A stretch of 64,000 nt of DNA, from positions 11,915,310-11,979,309 of the forward strand of contig NC_037275.1 in assembly GCF_000002425.4 (NCBI RefSeq). The letters are read 5' to 3'. The notes below the pieces were generated by a model. The model had not been told where the DNA came from. It was given only the letters and a program-made list of their open reading frames with translations, and ran no database searches. Both the position numbers and the translations under genes were made by a program. Source of the DNA: Physcomitrium patens. Its lineage: Eukaryota > Streptophyta > Bryopsida > Funariales > Funariaceae. This document shows positions 25,701-38,999 of the stretch, in pieces. Numbering within the stretch: the first letter of the stretch is position 1; the number at the start of each line of letters is the position of its first letter.

Positions 25701-26525
25701 AAGTCATTGGGTCAAAACCGAAAACTACTGCAAGGCTTACATTAATTGACGACAAAGTAGTCCCAAAAATTCTGAAAACCTTACGCTTCTGCAATTTGAT
25801 TCCAGTGAGGGTTGCGCTTAATTATTACATGATTTACGCAGAGCATGTTCCAGAACTTGAGTAAGGAATTCGCGACATGACCTTTTCTAGTTATGTTGTT
25901 GTCAGATTGTTGTCAAGCCCTAAAAGTGTAACAAATTGCATTCCACCATAGCCAGAAGGCGTGAAGAGAAATCGCACTATGACGAAGTGATTTACCTTGT
26001 CACCAGTTTCCAAATTAGGGGCACCTTCAGCCCGAATCTGCCGCACGGAGGCAATCAGTACTGGCATCAGAAACGTAGATAGACCAACCGGCAGAAGAAA
26101 CTAACCAGGAATGACTAAATATTGAATTAAATCATGAATTGATTTCCCAATTGGTTCGAAATTTCTTCACACATTGGCGTCACAACAACATTTTCACGAG
26201 ACTGTAAAATCAAAAAATTGGAGACAAGTTGCACTTGACCAGCAAATGATTTCACACTTGTAATCGGCGAACATCCATTTCCAAGACCAAAAGAGGATGG
26301 AGCTCAAAAGGAACTTAGTTACGTGCACAAAAGTTTGAGCAGCCAACGGGCGATGGAAGGAAGTACCCGCAAGCACGGCAGGCTTTCTCCACCTCGAGAA
26401 TTGAACACACTAACAGTGTTATCGGCGATGACGCGGGCTCCACCGAAGCTCGAATTCAGCCGTCCGAGGCTAGAATTTGGAGGAAGAATGGGGAGGGACA
26501 TTGTGAGACATACCGAAGACGCCAT
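22750..26525 (-). CDS. DUF1995 family protein (LPA3-like), plastid; probable frameshift
   Basis: Exons on - that join in phase: 26525-26367 (transit-peptide-like, starting MASSVCLTMSLP), 26100-25996, 25626-25561, 25287-25252, 25021-24941, 24753-24615, 24482-24403 and 24156-24091. Then come 23580-23470, 23340-23208, 22980-22951 and 22800-22750 (stop TAG). Diagnostic blocks are FYKDACQAAKNAIDDGKHKL, TIPELNPEM, GEGIFSGMPLALSG, MLERMDWGEY, LMAPQNAVGN, RPVIILNPKL, GTQYPIVGAFR and MAYPGPYEIYRRFDL. DUF1995 proteins such as Arabidopsis LPA3 assist photosystem II assembly in the stroma. Two problems remain. The piece around PTSG (about 23905-23935) cannot be joined in phase. Exon 23580-23470 has a five-T run at about 23516-23520 that shifts the frame between TCYNF and RLMYTSG. 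It may be a pseudogene or carry a sequencing error. Confidence 0.8.
23170..23200. repeat. Poly-A tract in an intron of the DUF1995 gene
   Basis: A run of over 25 A residues on + directly abuts the donor side of exon 23340-23208 (poly-T on the gene strand, just after GTAAGG). Simple slippage-prone tract, prone to length error in assembly. Confidence 0.85.
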
Positions 26526-27435
26526 GGCCGAAGCATGCGATACCATGGTATGCTGTTGAAGCCACAGAGTACAGATATGACGCTACACCAATATTTTTTA
26601 AGTCTTGGTGAATTAGGAAAGCCATGACGTAGCCATGACAGTTCGTTAGCATTTCCACTGTGTCATCCACTTTCTGCAAAAGCGATCGAAAGATTTCTGG
26701 ATTCGTAAAGTAGATCACATTCCAATGGTGAAAAGTAAAGTTCACGCTCAGATTTGAAAATTCGCACTGTAATCGCTTTCCCTCAATGACGGCAGTATTG
26801 TTTACGTGTCGCAACAGGTTCTTAATAAGCTAGAGTTTTCGATGAATCTCTACTAGAAATGTTCATCGGACAGCTTCCAAGGCCCACCGCTCGGTGTGAA
26901 AGTCTTTTTAAGTGTAGACAATCGAGTTGAGTTGACATTATCTAAAGCAGAATTCTCTGCTCTGAATTCCAGTTATCGATGTCCAAACAATAGCTACAGG
27001 AGAGTATGGATTGCATTAATGAATCGTAGTCAATGTGTTGAGAATTTGCTAATTTTACAAACAGTGCAAATCAAATTTCATGCAATTATTAAGAGTTATA
27101 ATTGACTAGGAACAGAGAAAAATATAAGAATTTGGCTATAAGAAAGTGTCACGCACAAAAAGGAACCCTGCAACGCTGATCAGAAGATTATGTGAAGTAG
27201 GCTTTATGGAATTTTCCGCCTCGTCATCACAAGGCAACCCAACCATTGTTTACTTTCATATCTCTAGGTTACAAGGGTGGTGACCAATGTCGGAGATTTG
27301 CGAAGGCAAAATCAATGTAAGACAAGATGCCACCATCGAGAACCTCCTGGGCATTAAGAATTGATGATTATACCCTTAAAATGAGTGATTCAGAACTTGG
27401 CATGAACGAGATCCAACACAACCCATTGGGCAACT
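26526..27435. other. Intergenic region between two - strand genes
   Basis: Contains the presumed 5' region of the DUF1995 gene and the 3' flank of the ribosomal P1 gene. Open stretches here (26470-26814 on -, 26896-27105 on +) show no domain. Nothing else supported. Confidence 0.4.
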
Positions 27436-28709
27436 CTAATCAAACAAGCTGAAGCCCATGTCGTCATCACTCTCCTCCTTCGGTTCTTCCTGTAAAGTTA
27501 CAATATAATGTAAGATATACGAATAAAATATAAGATATACGAAAGAAAACGAAACACTCTGCACAAGCATTCACCAATTTACAACACAAATTGCAAGCTA
27601 CGCCGAGAACAAAAAAACTACCAGAAAGCTATGCCATGGGCAGAGATTGAAACCCGCATAGATGAAAAACGTTGCACAGAATGTAACGTGAGAGGATAAA
27701 CCACATGACAGGTGCATTTTCCACTGTAACTCATAATTAGAACTTACCTTCTTCTCCTCTTCCTTGGGTGCCTCAACAGCAGCGGAAGCAGCAGGTGCTG
27801 CACTCACAGCGACTGCACCACCACCACCTGCAAAGCACCGCGATTCCAAGTAATTCAACGAGAGTTTCCTGGCAATTCATAACCTAAAAAAGATGCCCAG
27901 CAGATTTACGTCCCCAGAAAATCACCTACTAGTGATAAAAACGAGTTTTAACCCATCTCTACTTACCACCTCCAACATTGGTGACAAGGTCATCGACGCT
28001 CCTCTTCTCGCATAGCTTCGCGAATAGAGAAGGCCAGTATCCCTCTACGGACACGTTAGCAGCCTTCACCAAAGCTGCAATCTTGTCGGCCTAAAATTAC
28101 CATGTGTTCACATTAGGCAACTCTTCTGAACAGGCCTCACATGTGGTGCACCATAAGTGAAACAGATTCATCCACACCAACCACCCGTTCCGCAATTATC
28201 ATAAAATCACTTCAACCACTGAAATGAAGCGAATAGGTCAACTCCAAAAGGAGCGAAGACTGTTAACATGTTGAGTTACAGAAAAACAACCGAAGACCCA
28301 CACCCTTCGAAAACCAGCTCTATGGCATTCCAGCGTAGTCGACATCAACACCTCCGAGACATCTCAAAATACTACACACTAAGATTCAATACACAACATA
28401 ATACCCAAAACCCTAAAACCTCAGCAGAAGCCTCTTAAGGGTAAAAAAATTCAACAGAGTCCATCGAAGACAATTCTATGTCTCAGCAGCAGAACTAAAC
28501 CCATCACTAAACCGAGAAACCCCAACGACTGCGGAAAGAATCCTACCCGATGCTCTAATTCAAAGCTTCTGGACCGAAGTCCCAGCCCAAAAACCCTAGA
28601 AATAAAAAATAAAAATAAAAACACTTGAAGGAATGCTTACAGTGATGGCAATGCCGTCATCGTGGAGGATGAGACAGGCGTAAGTGCAGGCAAGCTCGCT
28701 GATCGACAT
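27436..28709 (-). CDS. RPP1: 60S acidic ribosomal protein P1
   Basis: Four exons: 28709-28641, 28090-27967, 27827-27748 and 27489-27436. They give exactly 108 residues with matching phases. The N-terminal helical dimerisation domain starts [19 protein letters not shown]. It is followed by an Ala/Gly hinge ([16 protein letters not shown]) and the acidic C-terminal tail [13 protein letters not shown], the signature that recruits elongation factors to the ribosomal stalk. The usual plant tail is DDDMGFGLFD, so Ser replaces one Gly. P1 pairs with P2 on the P0 platform of the 60S subunit. Intron 1 contains AAACCCTA telo-box words, a common feature of plant ribosomal protein genes. Confidence 0.95.
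28395..28602. promoter_or_regulatory. Telo-box-like motifs in intron 1 of the P1 gene
   Basis: AAAACCCTAA at about 28408 and AAAACCCTAG at about 28591 on + (TTAGGGTTTT and CTAGGGTTTT on the gene strand). Telo boxes near the 5' end of plant ribosomal-protein genes contribute to growth-linked expression (established). Here they are intronic, within 300 bp of the start codon. Confidence 0.5.
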
Positions 28710-30356
28710 GGTGGCGATACGGGATCGAGGGAGAGCTCGGATCTGAGGGAATTGGATGAGGAAAAAGACGAAGCCAGGTGGGAGCAGGAAGAAGAAGCTT
28801 GAGGTGGGGTGAGGCTGGCACTTCGAGGCACCCTTTTGACCTAATCGAGATATACACCGTCCGATCAGGTTTGGATCGGACGACTCGATGTAACTTCTAC
28901 AGAATAAGCCAATGCTATGCACAATGCCTTTAAAATCGCAACAATATGAACTGTCGTGGACCTTACTAACTAATCTTTTTAATGCTTGATCAACAATTAC
29001 TAATTGCGTTACCTTACGTTGTGAAACAGATTTGAATCTTATTGATCATTAAGGCGAAGAGATTTGTAAGATTTAGCGTTGGCATTAAGTGAGCTCTAGA
29101 ATAAATGCATTTTCCATGGCTAATTGTAAAATGATAATACATTTCTGTGATAATGTACACAGGAATACAAAGATTGCTGAGGGATAAGTCTAACCGTGTA
29201 GGTGTTATTATGTACAATTAAGGCATGTGTTGAGTGAATGTAGTTTGTTAAAGTAAAACCGTTTATTATATCATAAAATAAACCAAATAGCTTACTTTTA
29301 GTTTTGCTTTTAGTTTTACTTTTAGCATTATAAATGATTCTCAAGCATCGAATGTTTTATATCAATTACTCACCTGAAACTTCCACAAAATTATTTGTGA
29401 TATTGCCCTATAATAGCTGTGTACATTTTCAAGGTAAATATTTCTTGATATTGATTAGTAAATCAAGTAAATTTTCAAAAAGAACAATTCGAGATAAACT
29501 TTCATCATTTTGAAATGAGACAAACTTTCATCATTTTGAAATGAGATAAACTTTCAACATTTTGAAATGCATAATAAGGTTAAATAAATCAATGTTCAGG
29601 TTCAATTTGCATTCAAATGGGACATACGTGTTTTAAAAGGTATATATTAAATTTTCCAGAAAATATAAAATCTGGACATCAAAGCTTCGTTTTTTACCAG
29701 TTATTTATATAATAATAATACATTCAAATATCCATGAAACATTTGCAATAAAAAAATAGTTGTTTGAATAGATGTTTGACCAGACAACAAAAAGTTAGAA
29801 GAACGGGTGGAGAGAGAAGAAAACCAAGTCGAAGACCCACGACGACCAAGAAGACGACAGTGGACCACGAAGAAAAGACGACGACGACGATGACGACGAC
29901 GAGAGGTTGGGGGGGCTAGTTTTGGCATGAATGGAAGATATCAATGTGGGTAGAACCATTAAACGCTGCAAAACTTATGTTAAAAATTAAAAAATGGGTA
30001 ACGGAGACATAATAGAAAATTGAGCGAGGGAGGGAGTGAGAGTCCTCCGCAGCCAACTTCTTAATCCTACCAAAGATCTCTCACCGACACCCAGTGCCGC
30101 TACAACTGTACCCAAGACTCACACCTCCGGGATCTGCATCTGCCTGCCTGTCCTAAAGCTCGCATCCATGTAACGACAGCTAGGGTTTGAGTGTCGGATG
30201 TGAAAATCGCTGCCTTTTGCAATAACACATCCACTTCCAAGTGATCATGCCACAGAAATGGGAGAAGACATCTGATGGGACTTTCTCATGGGGTTGAATG
30301 GGCTTCAGCGGCTTGAAGTGGTGGGAAGAAAAAAGGTGAAAAATAAAAGAAAAAAA
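28710..30356. other. Intergenic DNA between P1 and the translocator gene
   Basis: The P1 upstream region is followed by AT-rich sequence, the triple 26-bp repeat listed separately, a GAC-rich low-complexity tract at about 29810-29905, and the 3' UTR of the translocator gene. No further gene seen. Confidence 0.4.
29493..29570. repeat. Triple tandem 26-bp repeat
   Basis: Three adjacent copies of GATAAACTTTCATCATTTTG plus AAATGA, with single-base differences (GACAAAC in copy 2, TTCAAC in copy 3). It lies between the P1 and translocator genes. No function assigned. Confidence 0.9.
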
Positions 30357-31457
30357 TTAGTGGGTTTGAGCGTCGGACTTGTGAGAAGGAGATGAACTCT
30401 CATCGAGTCTCTCCAGCTTAGAATCCAGCAGCCGCAAATTCTCCTCGTCCTCGCTGACCTTCTGTGATTTCTGCTGTTCCTTGGCCTTCATGGTCTGCAG
30501 TTTGGCGTAATTGTAGTAACAGACGGCGACGAAAGCGATGCCGTAGCCGAAGAGATTGATGAAAGTCACTCGGTCCAAGATGACGGACCAGGAGAAGGCG
30601 ATGAGGAGCCAGTCCTTCACCACGCCCGCCACATTCATGGTGAGGGCGGATGTTTTCCCGACCAGAACAAAGACGGCGATGTTGAGCAGGAACGCGACCA
30701 TAGAGTTGAGGCCGAACGTGAAGAAGTCGAAGTGGAAGGACGACATTACCAGCAGCTTCGGCCATTCGATGAGATACCAAGGGACAGAGAGGAAGACAAA
30801 ACACGCGGGCGCGACGTAATAGAGTGTTGTAATGGGATTGAGGGAAATTCCCCGGGAGTTGAGAAGAATTTGGATCAAGACAAGACGGAGGGCTTCCACG
30901 CATACAGCCGCAAGCTGCAGCGTGACACCCCAGACATTGAACCGCGCCTCCCCGTAGGCCGCAATGGCGACACCAATGGAGATCATGACCATGTTAGCCA
31001 TGGTCGAAGAGTTGAATACATCCTTCTTGAAAAGTACCCCAAGAGAGTAGACTGCCACCGGCATGAGCGCCTTGAGCATCTGGATGAAGGAGACGCTAAG
31101 GTAGATGTAAGCCGAATTCGAGAACCACAGAGAGAGCGAGAAGAGGAGGCCGATGGGGACGATGGACCTGAAGTAGAGGTCCTTCGTCATCGCGGCGCAG
31201 GGCTCAACCAACTTCAGCCCGCGCACGAGGAGGAAGGCGAGCCCGGAGGAGAACGCCATGTGAATCATAGTCAGAGAGACTGGGTATGGCCAGTTGTACA
31301 TTCCGCGGTCAAGAATATATTTGTTAAAGATGATCACGGAGAAGCTGAGAAAGATCCATACTGCGACATACGTGTAGCTCAAGACAATTCTCTGTAACAC
31401 GCCGCTGTTGGCAGTGGCGCTCGACCCGCCCTTCGCCATTGCGAGACTGTGGGTCAA
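30357..31457 (-). CDS. Sugar-phosphate/phosphate translocator (TPT/DMT family)
   Basis: A single uninterrupted ORF of 366 residues with about ten hydrophobic segments. Family blocks include [87 protein letters not shown] and a [10 protein letters not shown] segment near the end. The pattern is that of the plant group around Arabidopsis At1g48230 and At3g17430. These lack a plastid transit peptide and are thought to act in the Golgi or other endomembranes; substrates are mostly unknown. The tail is polar and Glu/Lys-rich (about 325-366). MAKGG at 31439 is an alternative start six codons inside. The absence of coding introns contrasts with the multi-exon neighbours. Confidence 0.9.
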   Translation of the reverse strand: MTHSLAMAKGGSSATANSGVLQRIVLSYTYVAVWIFLSFSVIIFNKYILDRGMYNWPYPVSLTMIHMAFSSGLAFLLVRGLKLVEPCAAMTKDLYFRSIVPIGLLFSLSLWFSNSAYIYLSVSFIQMLKALMPVAVYSLGVLFKKDVFNSSTMANMVMISIGVAIAAYGEARFNVWGVTLQLAAVCVEALRLVLIQILLNSRGISLNPITTLYYVAPACFVFLSVPWYLIEWPKLLVMSSFHFDFFTFGLNSMVAFLLNIAVFVLVGKTSALTMNVAGVVKDWLLIAFSWSVILDRVTFINLFGYGIAFVAVCYYNYAKLQTMKAKEQQKSQKVSEDEENLRLLDSKLERLDESSSPSHKSDAQTH

Positions 31458-34400
31458 TCCCGACAGTCAGGGCTGGCCGGTTTATTACTCACCAGCTCCG
31501 CTACAAGGTCTCAGAAAACCTGAAGCCTGCCACAGCAATTTGGTGGCCCCTAGGTCCACGAGCTCACGAAAATAGATGGTCAGGTGTTCACTCTCTCCAC
31601 TTCTCTCGCTGTTACCTAATGGAATCCAAGTTACCCACATCAGACGCAATTTGAGCTTCCCCGAACGAAAAGGATGACATACACCCTGACAATCAGTCGA
31701 TGCTGCAACCAAAGCAATCACATTCCTGAGGACAAAAAGCAATTTCAACCCTTTCGCCCCGAGTAAGGCTCCATATACTCAGACTGAAGCTTAAAGAAAC
31801 CTAAGAGCCCGCCTCCTAATCCTCCGAATGCACTTCGTGAACAGGAGCTACAACAACAAGCACATAGATCTGGCACAAAAGCCGGCGACAACACGGAGAA
31901 CCGTAGTATAAACAAAAACAAAAACAAAAAAACGAGAAGAAAAGAACACTGGCTTACCTCGTTCTGACCCGCCTGAGCAGGGCCCGCTGCAGGTAGAACT
32001 CACAATAAACGGAACTAAAACAGACGCCCTGCACGCTCTTTATCCAACCTTCAACGGTCCGCACCTGGAATCGATGCACCCCTTCTACATCTACTTCTAA
32101 TCACCTTCAGAGATCGACCCAAGGAAGGCTAACACAAGCGCGAGCATGACACCCTCATTCTCAAATAAGGCAGGCTATCACCGAAATGACCGCCCACCTG
32201 GAAGGAACTACAGTAGCAGAGTTACTAAAAATTCTTTTTCCCCCCGTGCTTTTCCTTGACGACCCCTGCCGCCAATACCGAGCTTTTGGATGCTGATGCT
32301 AACACCGTCAGAGCTCTTCCCTTATCGAGACTTTGAGCAAAAGTATGCGGATTTTCGGGGGCAGACATGCACGTTCACTTTGAAAAACAACGAGGACAAG
32401 GAACCTGCATTCACCTCCAGTCAAATTTCCTGAGTTCCGAAACTCCACAGGTGCTTTGGGGTCCTCTCAAGGCATATCCACAGCAAGCCCACGACTCCCC
32501 CTTTGCCGAAGATGTTCAGAAACTACCAAACCCTAGCTAGGTTCGCATGGACGTGAACGAGCGGAATCCCAAAGACACGTGATCATGTGGCCTCATTCGT
32601 TACCGATGGCTGATTTGCCAAAGACTGGGAAACACGTGTGCGATGTGAACAGAAAGATGGGAACGTGATTGACTTTCGTAGAAGCTCTAGTGTTCACGCT
32701 TTGGACCATCCCCCACAAATCCTAATTTTGTTGATGGGCTGGGAAGCATTTTCTTTGCAATGGAGAAAGGAAATGGGGTCATGTAGAGCTGGTAGTTGGG
32801 TTCATATTAGCCTTCAACCTCATGGGCATCAATGGTGGTACCCTTTATGACTTGCATGGGTAAGTCTTTTGGTTGGTTGGTGATGGGGGGCACATGTCCT
32901 TTATGCCACTTGGGCATCCATAGATTCTACTATGTGGCAAGGAATAGTCTCACCTTGTGTTTGTTTTTTCAGATGTTTCCAATTTTCTTTTTTTCAAATC
33001 CCATTTTGACACTTCTTAATTTAAGTCATGAAGCCATGCAAAATCCATTAAAATTACAATCTTTGATGTTGTTAACAAGTTTTGGAACCTGAAAGCTCAT
33101 TGACTAAATAATAGTGCCTTGTATTTAAGACTCTGTGAGGATGAAAATATAAAAAAAAATCCAAAAAAATTGTGAATATATATATATATATATATATACA
33201 CGATATTGTTTAGCTATTTCACTTGCCAACTCTTTTGTATAAAAAATTTCAACTAACATGTTAGGGTGTTAGATTTTTCACTTTAAATATATTACAATTG
33301 TATGATTACAATGGATGTGAGTGCATGAACCAATACCAAGCAATACCTTTCAATTCAAAACTTGACCATGTTGTTTGACCACACAACTGAAAAGTATAAA
33401 TTATGCTTAACACACATCTCCACTTTGACCACCATGTAGTGATGCTCATCCACACAATCAAACTAGCTTCAACACCACAGTTTTCATTGCATCTTATATA
33501 GAAATCTGAGTGTGTTTTGGACAATTTCAACAAAACAAGAAAGAGTGATATCAAGCTGTTGAATGGTAGTTTCAACTCATCTGTCCAAAGCAAGAAGAAC
33601 AAAACCCACCAATTCTCAAAAGCCACAGGATAAATCAAATCATGGGCTGTCCCAAGGGAAGATGATTCTGCACAAAGAACAAATAAGCCATTGGTGAAAT
33701 ACTGTGAAGGAAAAAGTTTGAGGGCTGTGAGACTACAAATAAAATGTAAGTGTCAATGCTGTTGATAAAAAAAAGCTACTGAATGCATGGAAGAGTTGTG
33801 GGCATTCCACCAATTCACAATTCCAATGCAATCTCCACAACAGCTTGTCACTCTTCCAACTAACAGATGGCTGTGTTGAAGTCAAACCACCGGTTAGGGT
33901 CAAAAGCACTTGGCCAGCAGACCCGCCACGTAGGCGCCAACTCAGCAACTTAGTTGGTGGGTGGGTAGCCAGTAGGCACCTGGTGGACCTGCAGCCTCTG
34001 ACCCCCCCCTCCCCTGGATCCAGGGTGTGGAAAGCACCGATTCTACACCCCACCCCACGGAATCTGGGCAGTTCATCGCTCCATTCCACCGCTTGGATGA
34101 TTATTTGCTCATTATGGGCGGAATTCATCCGATTCATGCCCGACATCCAACGGCTTCTGAATCTGCATCCAGGGTGCAGGCAAATTCCGGCAATCGTTTT
34201 CCTGTGGGAACGTGTGGAGAGAACATATATTCTCTACTTCTGACGAAAGGGCACAGTGAGTCTTCAATTATCATGGATTTCAACGCAAAATACTTGAATT
34301 TGACTAGCTCTATCATTGTCCAAGGTTTGATCTTGAAAATAAAATAACACAAAAGATAGCATGAGAAAATTTAAAATAAACCTTGATTAGAATGAAAATT
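31458..34400. other. 5' flank of translocator gene and intergenic DNA
   Basis: 31458-32600 has gene-like GC and is probably the promoter, leader and 5' UTR intron(s) of the translocator. A TA microsatellite lies at about 33177-33199. A GC-richer patch at about 33830-34240 carries overlapping ORFs of 132, 137 and 106 codons with no recognisable domain. No gene is supported. Confidence 0.4.
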
Positions 34401-34482
34401 GATGATGATTCAATAAGTTTCAATTATAAAATATAGGTGTAGAGAAAAAAATTGAAATAATTAACATACTTGAATATAAATC

Positions 34483-34513
<31 letters not shown>

Positions 34514-37500
34514 TTAGGGAGTTGTTAAAGCCACACCACCCCTCCCACCTCACGATCCATTTTATACATGTCTCTTGTCCTTGACCCCATTTCCAACCTC
34601 TATTCCTATCTCCATCCCTAGCCTCACATTCAACATTATTAATTTCTCTATTACACTCTGGACTTGTTATAAAATATATTTAAGTATCCTCAAATATGAA
34701 AAAAATCTATTTTATTTTATTACTATTAAAAAAATCTAGATAAGTAATTTATCATTATTTTAAATATTTTTAGAATTTAAAAAATAAAAAATAAAAGAAA
34801 AAAATCTATAATATTGATGCTTGTAATAAATTTGCAAAATATTTAACTAGATGCTTGAATAAAACATGATTTAAAACTAGAATGTTTTTATTTTATTTAG
34901 AATTGTCTTTAATTTGTATATTTTTAATTTTTTAATGCTTATAAGTTATTAATTTATTTTGGTTCTAAACATTATTTCTTGAAGAATGATATCAAGTATA
35001 GACATCATTTGCAATTGACTAATCCAAATTCATGTTGTTTTTTTTGTAAATTTTTATAAAATTATCTATTTATTTATTTATATTTATATATGTAATAAAA
35101 AATATATATTTATATATATAATTTTCTTCTTGAACTTTTGGTTTAATTCATATTTGTTACATCACTTGAATAGGAACAACTCATATTTTTCTCTTCCAAG
35201 TATTAATTGCTACAACCTTGTGCTATATAAGCCAAATTAATATAGCTTCCTTACAAGCCCAAGGGTTAGACGAATTCTCTCTTCAATTAAATGAAAAGTC
35301 TTGATTAAGAAGATGAGACCATTTTCATGCCATAAGATTAGTAGTATAACTATTACTTTAAAGAACCACTAAAACCCATCTGATCAAGAGTTCTTTGGTG
35401 GTTTCTTATGGATGGATGATGCTAAGACTTCTTTCTTTACAAGCTTTACAAATAATATGTTATGCCACTTTAGATTGAGTTGAAGAAATAGTATTTTTCA
35501 ACAAAAAGTATTAAATCATTGATTTGTTTTTTTGAACAACCTTTAATATAAGCAACCTATATGACTAAAAACAAATATAATAAAAAAAATAAAGTGTTAT
35601 TTATAATGATGGTTTACTTGCTATATTAATTAAAAATAAAATATTATTTACAATGATGGTTTACTAAATCAATATGACCTTTGATAATAGTATGTTAAAA
35701 TCAACCTCTAGCTAAAGTATGGTTGATCATGGCAATGTAGTAACTAATAATAATAACCAAAAGGTCTAGAAAAATTCAATACTTACTCCATTTTGACTTG
35801 ATGGTTTGCTCTTAGCCATCTCTTTTATAAATTTTTTAATTTAATACCTACTAAATAACTTAAATAAATCCTTGTTCATATTCTTTGAAACCTTGAATAA
35901 AATAATATTAAGTAAGAAAGTCATGGCTTTTTAAAAAAATTATAATTCTTGATTTATATCAGTTTGAATAAAAATCATAAATTTTTTTCTTCTAAATCTT
36001 CAAGATTATCTTATGGCACACCTTGGAAATTTTTGAATTTTATAATAATAGATTCATGATGGAAATTTCTAAATGCAACATAAGATAATTTATTTGTATT
36101 ATCTCTTATTTGTGTCTATTTAATCCAAGCATGTATTGACCTCCATTATTGTTGCCAATCTCTAAATGGCTTAAAGAAAATATAGACTTATTTAATACAA
36201 GCTTAAATGTCTATATCTTGAGGATTTTATTAAAGATTAAATAAGGCTTCTTATAATTAAAATTATAATTTGATGTGTTTTTTTGATTGCAAATATACTT
36301 CTTCTTTATAAAAAGACTTTTAAAAACATATAAGAATTTGCATGCAATGAATAAATAATTCTTTGCTATTATGGTGAAATCAAATCTCATTAATGTATTT
36401 AAGAATCAAATGATTGTTGAGATAATAAATATTTATTTTAAAAATAGATGATTTAGATTTAATTTTTTTTGAAATGAAAAGTGAATTTAATTGAAAGATG
36501 ATTAAATAATGTGTAATTTTTTCTAATACAATAGTCTTGAATTTTTTTTTTAGAAAATAAAAACTTAAATAAACTTATCTTGGCTCACATCCTTACTTTC
36601 TATTTTTTATTGTTCACAGAATGATATAATGAACTAACTTAGTTGAAGGTATTTACTAATAGAAGACAAGAATTAAAATAAATTTAAGAGTTTTTATCTT
36701 TGGATAGTAGTCTATTACAAAAAGTTGATTGATATCTTGCTTTTTCAACCACATTCTAGTCTCTACCAAAGATGAATAGAATATTAGAATATAATTTGTT
36801 ACATAAGTCTTTCCAAAGTTGGAATTTTTTAAATTTATGGTTGGGTGTATATATGTCAATAATTCCAAGGATATCAATAAATATGATCTAAAATACTCTA
36901 TTATGCATAAGAGCCCCTACATTATTAACTAAGTATTTAATTTTTGGAGAGATTAGTATATATACATGTACAAATTATGCACCATGTAGATTTTTTATAT
37001 AACCTAGTGGTTTCTAAAATGTCAAAACCAATATTAAGCCACAAGGAATTGCCCAATTCATGGATCCTTGATTTACATAACTTATTCTTGTGAATAAGTA
37101 TAATACCGCATTTTGAATAAATGCTTTAGATGTAATTACAAAATATCAATATTTTTAGAAGGTTATTTAGATCCTTTAAATTATAAAATAATATCTTTTA
37201 ATTTATAAATTATTAGAAGAAAAAAATCTTAGATGCATCTTGTTAATATGAGGTTGCTTTTTTGAAGAGATAAAATATTTTTTTTTTTTAAGATAAGAGC
37301 TTGTTTGTGTATGTAAAGTGCACATACTATTATTTTTTTTGATTTTATAGAAAAAAGGGATTTTTTTTTCTTGATTTTTGGTAATCATTAGTTCAATGAT
37401 TCTATTCATATGCTTACATCATAAATTTCAAGTCTTAAAATATTTTTAGGTTGTTCAAATTCTCTAAATAAAGTTATTTGTAAGTTTATTTTTTAGCCGT

Positions 37501-37925
37501 GTAGAAATTATTGATTTTTTAGTGGTTTTATTATACAAATCTAGAGTTAATATAATATCATGCAAACCAAAAAGTATACCATATTAAAGAAAATTTGTTA
37601 GTATATGTGATTGTGATGGAGGAACAAAAATGTATAATTTCAAACTTAATTCACCTTAAATATTCCATAATTACTTTTTGTCTTCTAGTATTGTTTGAAT
37701 TCCAAGTCCACTATCTTTATTGAAATGAATATTATAATATTATATTATAACGTAGCTATTTAATAAAAGAAAAAAAAAATATTATAAAAGAGCTTACTTT
37801 GAAAAGATAATAAAAATTAATTTAAAAACATAAATAAAATTTAAGAATATAATAAAAATTAATAAGTTTTAGTATTATCTTTTTATAAAAAATGCTTGTA
37901 TTTACTTTGTAAGGCCATAAATAAG

Positions 37926-37974
<49 letters not shown>

Positions 37975-38039
37975 TTTATAGATGAATTAGTTTTTAATAT
38001 TTGTACAAATTTTAGAACAAGTAAATGGTGAAAATAAAA
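34401..38039. repeat. AT-rich decayed repeat DNA left of the nested chromovirus
   Basis: Very AT-rich, with TA microsatellites at about 34487-34512 and 37930-37971. No protein domain is readable on either strand. The motif TTTGTAAGGCCATAAATAAG at about 37907-37926, with similar upstream sequence, also occurs at about 2817-2836. This suggests copies of the same old element. It is the host DNA into which the chromovirus at 38045-44133 inserted. Confidence 0.5.
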
Positions 38040-38044
38040 GCTAT

Positions 38045-38403
38045 TGTCACAAATTTAGAATACTGACTAGAAATCTAAACAAGAAGCTTAAGAAGAATTG
38101 GTAAAAACTAGATTAATCAGATGAGTACAAAAACAATACTAGAGAGGTGAGCTAGAGCTCCAAGAGGTGTAATGTCGAGATTGAGGATTCCCTCAGTCTC
38201 GGCTCTTATATATATTACAAGCTAGGTAGCTTCTCAAGTAGCTTCCACAAATTAGGAAGCTTCTCAAGTAGCTTCTATGAGTTAGAAAGCTTCTTAAGCA
38301 GCTTCCATGAGCTTGAAAACTTCTCAAGTAGCTTTTACAAACTACAAAGCTATTCTAGAACCTTCTAAAATCTTCTACAACTTATTAGTGTATGTCCTTA
38401 CCA
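38045..38403 (-). repeat. 3' LTR of the - strand chromovirus (family B)
   Basis: 359 bp. In element orientation it starts TGGTAAGGACATACACTA, directly after the polypurine tract, and ends TTTGTGACA. It contains four copies of a 30-bp GAAGCTTCTCAAGTAGCTTC-type repeat (38224-38343), a TATA box at about 38207-38215, and a downstream imperfect hairpin CGAGACTGAGG/CCTCAATCTCG. A heat-shock-element-like run lies at 38352-38376. It matches the right-hand LTR along its length. Confidence 0.88.
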
Positions 38404-38420
38404 TCACCTCCTCCCTTTAG
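38404..38420 (-). promoter_or_regulatory. Polypurine tract of the - strand chromovirus
   Basis: On the element strand the sequence AAAGGGAGGAGGTGA lies immediately upstream of the 3' LTR start. This is the expected position and composition for the plus-strand primer of reverse transcription. Confidence 0.75.
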
Positions 38421-38999
38421 CTTCAAGGTCTCCAAGAAGCACTCCTATTGCGAGTCAGTATCAACATAAGAAGTTGAAAATTTGTCACATAGTGTCTGCA
38501 ATATACTCAAGTTGTTGTTTGCACAGCAAGTAGTTCATTGGTCCTTGTAATCAACAATAGTGTCCTACGCCTTCGATTTTCAACTAGGCATGAACTTTTG
38601 TGTCTTCATTGTGAAAATGCCTTCTAAACACTCCTTCAAGAAGATCACAACAGACAAGTTCTACTTCAAACACAATCACTAACGACCTGTTACTATGTAT
38701 CCTTCATCATCTTTGTGGTACAAGCGGTTCTTCATCTCAAGGTCGTCTTCGTGAGATACTTGGTTTAGAGAACATGATTGGTATGGTATCTATCTCTTGG
38801 CTATCCATATCAGACCGAAAAAATAAGCACTAAACATGGAAGAATGGGCTCAGGTTACAGATTTATAGTCTCTAATTATGTCTTTTAGAGGTTCCTTCTC
38901 CCCCTTCTTTGTAAGGCTGAGGATTAAGAGGCTTCTAGGAGAAGAAACTTCACTATAAAACTTTCATCGAAAGAGCTTAGGTTTATGAGCATAGCGTTG

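Noticed and set aside
30418..31397. ORFs of 161 and 221 codons overlapping the translocator
   Set aside because: Shadow frames of a strongly conserved 366-residue membrane protein.
33733..34243. Overlapping 132- and 137-codon ORFs on opposite strands
   Set aside because: GC-rich patch with open frames on both strands, no recognisable motif and no splice context.
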